Positions 5,948-12,121 of a stretch of 12,121 bases of DNA are shown in pieces. Position numbers and translations under genes: made by a program. Under the pieces are notes generated by a model, which worked only from the letters and a program-made list of their open reading frames with translations, ran no database searches and was not told where the DNA came from. Location: contig NZ_DHXT01000145.1 in assembly GCF_002413825.1 (NCBI RefSeq), positions 1,912 to 14,032 on the forward strand. Reading direction: 5' to 3'. Each line of letters starts with the position of its first letter. The stretch's first letter is position 1. The stretch comes from Rhodoferax sp. UBA5149. Its GTDB lineage: Bacteria > Pseudomonadota > Gammaproteobacteria > Burkholderiales > Burkholderiaceae_C.

Positions 5948-8194
5948 ATGATATTCGGTCGAACAAATCGCAAGCCCATTTCCATTCCCTCCAAAGAGGT
6001 CAAGGAGTGGAAATACACCACCTGCAACTATTGCTCGACCGGCTGCGCCATTGAAATTGGACTCAATGACAAAGGCAAAATCGTCACCAGCCGCGGCCAT
6101 GCCGGAGCCGACGTGAACCGCGGCAAACTCTGCATCAAAGGCCTGCTGGAGCACGAACTGTTCGACTCCCCCGGACGCGGCACCATGCCCTTGATGCGCG
6201 AGAAAGCCCACCTGCCGTTTCAACCGAGCAACTGGGACGCCGCGCTGAACAAGACAGCGGCCAAGATCAAGGAAATTCAGGATAAATACGGTCGTGATTC
6301 GTTTGCCATCGTCTCCACCGGCCAGCTGTTGACCGAGGAGTTTTACACCCTGGGCAAGCTGGTGCGCGGCCAGATTGGCAGCAACAACTACGACGGCAAC
6401 ACCACCCTGTGCATGGCCTCCGCGGTGTCGGGCTACAAGCGTTCCTTCGGCTCGGATGGGCCGCCGGGCTGCTACGACGACTTTGAGCACACCCACTGCT
6501 TCATGGCCTTCGGCTCCAACCTACCCGAACAGCACCCCATCATTTACTGGCGCCTGAAAGAAGCGCTGGAAAAGCGCAAGTTCCCGCTGATCGTGGTCGA
6601 CCCGCGCGTCACCATGCTGGCCCAGTTTTCCGACATCCACCTGCCGATCACGCCGGGCACCGACACCGTGCTGATCAACGCCATGATGCACGTGATCTTC
6701 AAGGAAGGCCTGGAGGACAAGGACTACATCGCCCAGCACACCCAGGGCATTGACGCCTTGCGCGCCCTGGTCGCCGACTACGACCCGGTCACCGCCCAGC
6801 ACGTGTGCGGCATTGACGAAGACCGCATTCGCACGGTGGCCCGCATTTACGCCAAGGCGCCCACCGCCATGAGCATCTGGACCATGGGCATCAACCAGTC
6901 CACCCACGGCTCGGACGGCGTGGTGGACATCAACAACCTGAACCTGATCACCGGCAACATCGGCATCCCTGGCGGCACCAGCCTGTCGATCACCGGCCAG
7001 TGCAACGCCATGGGCACGCGCGAGTGGTCGTCCTGCTCGGGCCTGCCGGGCTACCGCGCGCTGGAAAAAGAAAAAGACCGCAAGGTCGTGGCCGACTTCT
7101 GGGGCATTGACGAGAGCTTCTTCCCCACCAAACGCGGGCTGGCGCAGACCGATATTTTTCCGGCGATCGAGACCGGCGAAATCAAGGGCCTGTGGCTGAT
7201 CGCGACCAACCCCATGACCTCGATGGCCAACCAGCCGCGCATTCGCAAGGCGATGGAGAACCTCGAATTCCTGGTGGTGCAAGACGTCTACGAGGACGTC
7301 GAGACCAACCAGTACGCCCACGTCTTTTTGCCCGCCGCCGTGTGGGCCGAAAAAGAAGGCTGCCACACCAACACCGAACGCCGGGTCAACCTCACGCGCA
7401 ATGTCTTGCCGGCCTACGCCGACTCCAAGCCGGACTTGTGGATCTTCAACCAGATGGCCAAGCGCTTTACCGACCGCAACACCATCCATTTCCCGGAAAC
7501 GGCCGAGGGCGCTTTCGAAGAAATGAAAATCCTGTCCAAGGGCGAAGGCCGCACCCTGGACATCTCGGGCATGAGCTACGACCGCATTGAAGCCGCGCGC
7601 GGCATCCAATGGCCGTACTCGGAAGCGCAAGCCCAGGCCGACACCGAAAAAATTGGCCAGTCAAACGCCTTTGACATGAAGCTGCGCCTGCCGTTTGACG
7701 GCGACCGGCGCCTCTACACCGACGGCGTGTTTCAGACCCCCACGGGCCGCGCCAACCTGATCCCGGTACGCTTCGTCAACAACAACGAGTGCCCCGACAC
7801 CGAGTACCCGTTCTGGCTCAACTCGGGCCGCGTGGTGGAGCACTTCCACACCCGCACCCGCACCGGCAAGATCGGCAACTGCAACAAATTTTCACCCACG
7901 CCCTACATGGAGATGAACCCCGACGCCGCGGAAAAACTCGGCATCGAACACCAAAGCTATGTGCGCGTGGTGAGTCGCCGCGGCGATGCCGTGGTGATGG
8001 TGCAGCTCACGCAGCGGGTGGGCAGCGACATGTTGTTCATCCCCTTCCATTTTCACGATTGCGTGAACCGCTTGACGCTGGGCCTGCTGGACCCGCACTC
8101 ACGCCAACCCGCGTTCAAACAAAATGCCGCGCGGGTTGAAAAAGTGGACCAGGCCGAGGCCGCGCGTTTAAACCTGGAACGCCGTGCGTTCTAA
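5948..8194 (+). CDS. cytoplasmic molybdopterin nitrate-reductase-like catalytic subunit
   Basis: 748 residues of the bis-MGD molybdopterin oxidoreductase family, closest in motifs to NasA/NarB/NapA. An N-terminal [4Fe-4S] site uses C26, C29, C33 and C62. The TLCMASAV motif puts the probable Mo-ligating Cys at 155, followed by a family-typical segment (GSDGPPGCYDD, then FGSNLPEQHP). The molybdopterin-dinucleotide-binding C-terminal domain includes TPTGRANL and LNSGRVVEHFHT. There is no twin-arginine signal, so it should stay in the cytoplasm, and there is no C-terminal BFD-type [2Fe-2S] domain. AGGAG at 5938-5942 is its ribosome-binding site. The next gene, 17 bases on, encodes a fused iron-sulfur/membrane subunit, so electrons probably come from quinol. 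The nirBD context argues for nitrate as substrate. Another oxyanion substrate cannot be excluded from sequence. Confidence 0.9.
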   Translation: MIFGRTNRKPISIPSKEVKEWKYTTCNYCSTGCAIEIGLNDKGKIVTSRGHAGADVNRGKLCIKGLLEHELFDSPGRGTMPLMREKAHLPFQPSNWDAALNKTAAKIKEIQDKYGRDSFAIVSTGQLLTEEFYTLGKLVRGQIGSNNYDGNTTLCMASAVSGYKRSFGSDGPPGCYDDFEHTHCFMAFGSNLPEQHPIIYWRLKEALEKRKFPLIVVDPRVTMLAQFSDIHLPITPGTDTVLINAMMHVIFKEGLEDKDYIAQHTQGIDALRALVADYDPVTAQHVCGIDEDRIRTVARIYAKAPTAMSIWTMGINQSTHGSDGVVDINNLNLITGNIGIPGGTSLSITGQCNAMGTREWSSCSGLPGYRALEKEKDRKVVADFWGIDESFFPTKRGLAQTDIFPAIETGEIKGLWLIATNPMTSMANQPRIRKAMENLEFLVVQDVYEDVETNQYAHVFLPAAVWAEKEGCHTNTERRVNLTRNVLPAYADSKPDLWIFNQMAKRFTDRNTIHFPETAEGAFEEMKILSKGEGRTLDISGMSYDRIEAARGIQWPYSEAQAQADTEKIGQSNAFDMKLRLPFDGDRRLYTDGVFQTPTGRANLIPVRFVNNNECPDTEYPFWLNSGRVVEHFHTRTRTGKIGNCNKFSPTPYMEMNPDAAEKLGIEHQSYVRVVSRRGDAVVMVQLTQRVGSDMLFIPFHFHDCVNRLTLGLLDPHSRQPAFKQNAARVEKVDQAEAARLNLERRAF

Positions 8195-8211
8195 ACACAA
8201 GGATAACTGCG

Positions 8212-10254
8212 ATGAAAGACGACACGTTGCTGAAAAATGCCTTGGTGGCCGACCCGCTGATGAACAAGGGAGCGCTTCAGCCTGAACCCGTCGGCGGCTG
8301 CGGCAAGCCCGAGTGCGGCAGCGGCGGCTGCGGCTCCAAGAAGACGGTTGAGAAGAAAATCTGGGAAATCCGCACCGAAGAGCAGGTCTACGCGTTTCTG
8401 AACGACAAGACCCATGCCGACACCAATCGCTACGGCCAGAAGATTGACCTGATTGACCACACGCAAAACAAGTTGCCGGTCGGTCGCTCCATGTTCATCA
8501 ACGAGAACCCGGCGGTCGGCAGCAACCCGAATCGCAACAAGCAGCACGGCTTCTTTTTCACGGCAGACAACTGCATCGGCTGCCACGCCTGCGAAGCGGC
8601 GTGCAGCGAGAAAAACAACAACCCGGCCCACCTGGCATTCCGCTCGGTCGGCTATGTGGAGGGCGGCAGCTACCCCGACTACAAGCGCATGAACATCTCC
8701 ATGGCCTGCAACCATTGCGATGACCCGGTCTGCCTCAAGGGTTGCCCGACCCGCGCCTACACCAAGCATGTGGAATACGGCGCCGTGCTGCAAGACCCGG
8801 AAACCTGCTTTGGCTGCGGCTACTGCACCTGGGTCTGCCCCTACAACGCGCCGCAGCTCGACCCGGTCAAGGGCCAGGTCTCCAAGTGCAATATGTGCGT
8901 GGACCGGCTGGAAGTGGGCTTGAAGCCCGCTTGCGTGTCGGCCTGCGTGGGCAATGCGCTGGACTTTGGTGTCATCGAAAACATCCCCGGCGGGCGTGAA
9001 CAAGCCCGCGTCGAGATCCCCGGCTTCCCCTCACCCGAAATCACGCAGCCCAATATCCGCTTCCAACAAATCAAGCAGATGCCGGACGAGATGCGCCGCA
9101 CCGATTCCATGCCGGTGAAATACCACAAGGACGCGGCGGGCCGCTACCGCCCCGCCATTGACCAGAAGAAAGGCAAAGCCAAACACTGGAACATGGCGCG
9201 CCTGAGTTCACGCGAGAACCCGCTGGTGCTGTTCACGCTGGCCGCGCAAACGGCGGCTGGCGCCTTTGCGCTGGCCTTCCTTGGCGCGCAGGCGGGCTTG
9301 ACCGGTTTCACCGGCTTTGCCCAGTCGGCGCTGTATGCACCGCTGGCCATCGTCTGCTTCCTGCTGGTCGCCTTTGGCTTGTTCATGTCCACCATGCACC
9401 TGGGAAAACCACAGCGCTTTTACCGCGGCTTCAACAACCTGCGCCACTCGCCAGTGTCGCGTGAAGGCCTGGGCATTGCCATCTTCATGGGCGCGCTTGG
9501 CATGCATATCTTGTTCAGCCTGCCGGGCAACACCTTGGTGCAGTCCCTGTTCAGCGCCGTGTTTTCCCGCGACATCAACGCGCTGATCAGCGCCGACCGC
9601 GCCGCTGCCGTGGCCCGCGTGTTTGGCTATTCTGCGGTGCTGGGCAGCGCCGCCGGCCTGTACTACATGACGCGTTGCTACCGCATCAAGGCCCGGCCAT
9701 TCTGGAACCATTGGCAAGTCGGCACCGCCTTCGTGGGCAGCATGTTGTCCCTGGGTTCTCTGGTGGCGGGCGTGGTGGTCATTTCCACGCTGGCCTTCGC
9801 CGGGGAAAACTACCTGAATGTGACGCTGGTCTGCGCCGGCGTATTGAGTCTGGGCATGCTGATCGAAGGGGTGGGGCATGCAGCGCATGGCCGCGAGATG
9901 GGCCGGGCCGAGCATGAAGGCGGCGCGTCCTACTATGTGCAGACCACCACATTCGGCAAAACCTATGTGCTGCGCAACACCTTGCTGGGTCTGAACCTGC
10001 TCTTGGTCTTTGGCCTGTTGAGCAGCATGCTGGCCTTCAATACCGTCAATGTCTATACGCTGCTGGGCCTAGCCCTGGTCGGCGCCACCTTGATTGCCAC
10101 CAGCGTGATGGGCCGTGCCCTGTTTTACGTGCTGGTGATCCCCACCACCATGCCCGGTGCCTTTTTCTGGAAGAACAAGGGCTTTGAAGAGCACGCTCGG
10201 GATATCGGCCTGGCCAATATGCCGCAAGTGGGCGTGGCGCCTCTGCGGCACTGA
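8212..10254 (+). CDS. DmsB-DmsC fusion: four-cluster ferredoxin plus quinol-oxidising membrane anchor
   Basis: 680 residues. Residues 1-110 include a Cys/Gly-rich patch with C30, C35 and C40. A DmsB-like domain then carries 16 Cys in four groups: C121/124/127/131, C166/169/174/178, C199/202/205/209 and C226/229/241/245. These suit four [4Fe-4S] clusters passing electrons to the molybdoenzyme. A linker leads to a DmsC-like part with about eight hydrophobic segments between residues 338 and 644, including the loop TMHLGKPQRFYRGF typical of DmsC anchors. In DMSO reductases B and C are normally separate proteins. With no signal peptide on the ferredoxin part, it should face the cytoplasm along with the catalytic subunit. 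AAGGA at 8199-8203 precedes the start. No frameshift or stop interrupts the B-C junction, so the fusion is read directly. Confidence 0.92.
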   Translation: MKDDTLLKNALVADPLMNKGALQPEPVGGCGKPECGSGGCGSKKTVEKKIWEIRTEEQVYAFLNDKTHADTNRYGQKIDLIDHTQNKLPVGRSMFINENPAVGSNPNRNKQHGFFFTADNCIGCHACEAACSEKNNNPAHLAFRSVGYVEGGSYPDYKRMNISMACNHCDDPVCLKGCPTRAYTKHVEYGAVLQDPETCFGCGYCTWVCPYNAPQLDPVKGQVSKCNMCVDRLEVGLKPACVSACVGNALDFGVIENIPGGREQARVEIPGFPSPEITQPNIRFQQIKQMPDEMRRTDSMPVKYHKDAAGRYRPAIDQKKGKAKHWNMARLSSRENPLVLFTLAAQTAAGAFALAFLGAQAGLTGFTGFAQSALYAPLAIVCFLLVAFGLFMSTMHLGKPQRFYRGFNNLRHSPVSREGLGIAIFMGALGMHILFSLPGNTLVQSLFSAVFSRDINALISADRAAAVARVFGYSAVLGSAAGLYYMTRCYRIKARPFWNHWQVGTAFVGSMLSLGSLVAGVVVISTLAFAGENYLNVTLVCAGVLSLGMLIEGVGHAAHGREMGRAEHEGGASYYVQTTTFGKTYVLRNTLLGLNLLLVFGLLSSMLAFNTVNVYTLLGLALVGATLIATSVMGRALFYVLVIPTTMPGAFFWKNKGFEEHARDIGLANMPQVGVAPLRH

Positions 10255-10268
10255 GCCGGAATCAAGCC

Positions 10269-10685
10269 ATGCAACTCGAAGACTTGCTCCTGAAAACCTG
10301 CGTCATCGGCGTGTCCTACTTTGACCTGCAAGGCGAACTGATGAAGCAAAACCAGTACGCCGGGCAGGTGCTCAAGGTGGATGCGGAGCAAGGCATCTCC
10401 ATCGCCCTGCGCCACGCGGACCCCGCGGTGGCGGCCGCCGATTTCATTTTGCCGCCCCAGCTGGATGCCTGGTTCAAGGCGCCGCCTGGGCAATACCGGC
10501 ATGCGCCCTCAGGTGTTGATATGGAAAACCCCGACTACCTGGTGACCTGGAACGTCTACCGCACGCAGGACAACACGGCCGACGGCCAGCATGAGTGGTG
10601 GGAGTGGGTGCCCAACACCGAGCGCCCGCAAGTCGGGCAAAGCATGGACGCGCACCCGGCCCACCGGCAAGCGCCACCGCACTGA
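10269..10685 (+). CDS. small protein of unknown function
   Basis: 138 residues, not assigned to a named family by me. It is acidic and soluble, with no signal peptide, membrane segment or Cys cluster (one Cys, at 11). The middle reads like a small beta-rich fold (GQVLKVDAEQGISIAL), followed by a striking aromatic segment (DYLVTWNVYRTQDN and HEWWEWVPN). The tail from about residue 118 is low in structure and rich in Pro, His and Ala. It starts 14 bases after the membrane-subunit stop with a poor Shine-Dalgarno (CGGA), so translation may be coupled. Codon use matches its neighbours, and an unbroken frame in an operon supports a real gene. A role in the nitrate system is only suggested by position. 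Confidence 0.75.
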   Translation: MQLEDLLLKTCVIGVSYFDLQGELMKQNQYAGQVLKVDAEQGISIALRHADPAVAAADFILPPQLDAWFKAPPGQYRHAPSGVDMENPDYLVTWNVYRTQDNTADGQHEWWEWVPNTERPQVGQSMDAHPAHRQAPPH

Positions 10686-10741
10686 CTTCATGGGCGGCCC
10701 CGGCGTGGGAGCTTGCGCATATTCACCGACAATCGCACCCT

Positions 10742-11647
10742 ATGGGAATTGGTCAATACATCAAGGTCATCGGACGCGGCAAGGATGGCGCACGGTCACT
10801 GTCGCGCGAGCATGCAGCGGATCTGTTCGCCCAGGTGCTGGACGTCAGCGTGACCGATCTGGAAATTGGCGCGTTTTGCCTGGCCATGCGCATCAAGGGC
10901 GAAACGCCGCAGGAGATGGCGGGCTTTCTGGATGCCACCCATCAGCGCCTGTCGCACCTGCCTGCCGGCGACACGCCCGTCATCGTCATTCCCAGCTACA
11001 ACGGCGCGCGCAAGCTGCCGGTGCTGACACCGCTGCTGGCGCTGCTGTTGGCGCGCGAAGGCTTGCCGGTGCTGATCCACGGCACGGCCACCGAGTCCAC
11101 CCGTGTTTATACGTCAAAAGTGCTGCTAGCCCTCGACATACCTGCGCAAGTAGCTATTAAATCAATAGCACCTGGCGAGGTGGTGTTCGCGCCCACGGCG
11201 CTCTTGTGTCCCGGCCTGCAGCGCCTGCTGGACGTGCGTCGCGTGGTGGGCGTGCGCAACTCGGCTCACAGCCTGGTCAAGCTCATGAACCCCTGCGTCG
11301 GCAAGAGCCTGCTGGTGAGCAGCTACACGCACCCCGAGTACGCCGAGTCGATGGCGGCCACCTTCGAGCTGATCCAGGCCAATGCCTTGCTGCTGCGCGG
11401 CACCGAAGGCGAAGCCGTGGCGGACCCGCGCCGCGTGCCGCGCATGCAAGGCTTTGTGGCCGGTTGCCCGGTGGCCCTGCAGGAGGCCCAAAGCGGCACG
11501 CTCACCGCCCTGCCCGATCTGCCCCAAGCGATTGATGCCGACAGCACCGCCGCCTATATTCGACAGGTCATGGCCGGTGACATGCCGGTGCCACCGCCGA
11601 TTGCGCAGCAGGTGGCACATATCCTGCATCTGCTTGAGCAGCTATGA
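10742..11647 (+). CDS. ybiB: YbiB-type DNA-binding protein (TrpD2 family)
   Basis: 301 residues with the fold of anthranilate phosphoribosyltransferase (TrpD-like). Visible family marks are IGRGKDGARSLS near the N-terminus, IPSYNGARK at 83-91, GVRNSAH at 170-176 and a THPEY segment. E. coli YbiB has the same landmarks and length; it lacks TrpD activity and binds nucleic acid. The start at 10742 matches the family N-terminus, but I see no good Shine-Dalgarno in the 56 bases after the upstream gene. Residues about 126-143 are encoded by a copy of the interspersed repeat, where the E. coli protein has a segment of similar length but unrelated sequence. Its stop overlaps the nasA start by 4 bases (ATGA), so the two are probably translationally coupled. 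A regulatory role in nitrate assimilation is possible but unproven. Confidence 0.88.
   Translation: MGIGQYIKVIGRGKDGARSLSREHAADLFAQVLDVSVTDLEIGAFCLAMRIKGETPQEMAGFLDATHQRLSHLPAGDTPVIVIPSYNGARKLPVLTPLLALLLAREGLPVLIHGTATESTRVYTSKVLLALDIPAQVAIKSIAPGEVVFAPTALLCPGLQRLLDVRRVVGVRNSAHSLVKLMNPCVGKSLLVSSYTHPEYAESMAATFELIQANALLLRGTEGEAVADPRRVPRMQGFVAGCPVALQEAQSGTLTALPDLPQAIDADSTAAYIRQVMAGDMPVPPPIAQQVAHILHLLEQL
11116..11170 (+). repeat. interspersed repeat copy 2, embedded in ybiB
   Basis: Gapless counterpart of 5479-5533 (40 of 55 bases identical). It holds a 6-bp hairpin, GCTATT with AATAGC around AAATC (11153-11169), and outer inverted ends GTGCT (11120-11124) with AGCAC (11167-11171). It is read through in the ybiB frame without a stop, encoding residues about 126-143. 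Confidence 0.65.
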
Positions 11648-12121
11648 GGACTGAAGAAAAAAACCATCGGATCACTGGCTTCCCCGTACCGGGCACGCGC
11701 CAAACCCGCTCCACCTGCCCCTACTGCGGCGTGGGCTGCGGCGTGCTGATCGAGTCACGCGGCGGCCAGATCACCGACGTCAAGGGCGACCCCGATCATC
11801 CCGCCAACTTCGGACGCCTGTGCACCAAGGGCGCCACCCTGCACCTGACCGCCAGCGCCGCGGTCACCGCGCAAACCCGGCTGCTGCAACCGATGCAGCG
11901 CCTGCAACGGGGCGCGGCGCCGCAGGCGCTGAGCTGGGACGCGGCGCTCGACAGCGCGAGCCAGCGCTTTGCGCAAATCATCGAACAAAGCGGGCCCGAT
12001 GCGGTCGGGTTTTATATCTCCGGCCAGTTGCTGACCGAGGACTACTACGTCTTCAACAAGCTGGCCAAGGGCCTGATGGGCACCAACAACGTCGACAGCA
12101 ACTCGCGCCTGTGCATGAGCA
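11644..12121 (+). CDS. nasA: assimilatory nitrate reductase catalytic subunit NasA (partial, N-terminal 159 residues)
   Basis: The frame starts in the ATGA overlap with ybiB and runs open to the window edge. An N-terminal [4Fe-4S] site is complete: C25, C28, C32 (CPYCGVGC) and C60 (GRLCTKG). The segment SGQLLTEDYYVFNKL and then NSRLCMS follow, with C157 as the probable Mo ligand. These are typical of cytoplasmic NasA, which reduces nitrate to nitrite with ferredoxin, flavodoxin or an NADH-linked partner. There is no export signal. It is paralogous to the molybdoenzyme at 5948-8194 (shared SGQLLTE and LCM motifs). A C-terminal BFD-type [2Fe-2S] domain, common in NasA, cannot be checked here. 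Confidence 0.93.
   Translation, partial: MRTEEKNHRITGFPVPGTRQTRSTCPYCGVGCGVLIESRGGQITDVKGDPDHPANFGRLCTKGATLHLTASAAVTAQTRLLQPMQRLQRGAAPQALSWDAALDSASQRFAQIIEQSGPDAVGFYISGQLLTEDYYVFNKLAKGLMGTNNVDSNSRLCMS

Noticed and set aside
6521..7630. 369-codon open frame on the minus strand inside the molybdoenzyme gene
   Set aside because: Antisense shadow of a well-supported gene, with no recognisable domain or ribosome-binding site.
1..12121. tRNA, rRNA, CRISPR array, insertion sequence or phage genes
   Set aside because: No array of spaced repeats, transposase frame, tRNA-like fold or phage-like gene was found; coding density by metabolic genes is nearly complete.

Overview
The window looks like a nitrate-assimilation (nas/nir) locus of a high-GC betaproteobacterium, most likely a member of the Comamonadaceae (Rhodoferax/Polaromonas/Acidovorax group). 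That placement rests on protein character, codon use and a short interspersed element whose pattern (AGC..., GCGCAAGC, AGCTAT...ATAGC) I associate with that family. It is an inference, because no database was searched.

Layout. Two genes read leftward: the N-terminal part of a PP2C-type phosphatase (1-530, cut by the window edge) and a regulator with receiver-like, ANTAR and two PilJ/NIT-type P-box domains (586-1863). A 345-base divergent control region follows (1864-2208). It holds a near-perfect sigma-54 promoter reading right, a weaker sigma-54-like element reading left, and a structured nirB leader with an ANTAR-type hexaloop hairpin. Everything to the right reads rightward with short gaps or 4-base overlaps and looks like one operon: nirB (2209-4671), an exported tandem P-box protein (4668-5465), nirD (5536-5922), a cytoplasmic molybdopterin nitrate-reductase-like catalytic subunit (5948-8194), a DmsB-DmsC fusion carrying four [4Fe-4S] motifs and about eight membrane helices (8212-10254), a small conserved-looking protein of unknown function (10269-10685), ybiB (10742-11647), and the start of a second, classical nasA (11644-12121, cut by the window edge).

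How it may work. Nitrate would be reduced to nitrite by one or both molybdoenzymes, and NirBD would reduce nitrite to ammonium with NAD(P)H. The first molybdoenzyme has no export signal and sits beside a fused iron-sulfur/quinol-oxidising membrane subunit, so it could draw electrons from the quinol pool for a reaction in the cytoplasm. The second is a NasA-type enzyme. Control can be read from the DNA: nitrogen limitation through sigma-54 (presumably with NtrC), plus nitrate-responsive antitermination by the ANTAR protein acting on the nirB leader. The ANTAR protein carries its own P-box modules instead of a visible NasS partner. A second tandem P-box protein, apparently exported, is encoded between nirB and nirD.

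The most notable points are the ANTAR-PilJ-PilJ fusion with its candidate RNA target, the BC-fused membrane subunit beside a cytoplasmic nitrate reductase in a cluster that also holds nasA, and an intergenic repeat present both at the nirD ribosome-binding site and, in frame, inside ybiB.
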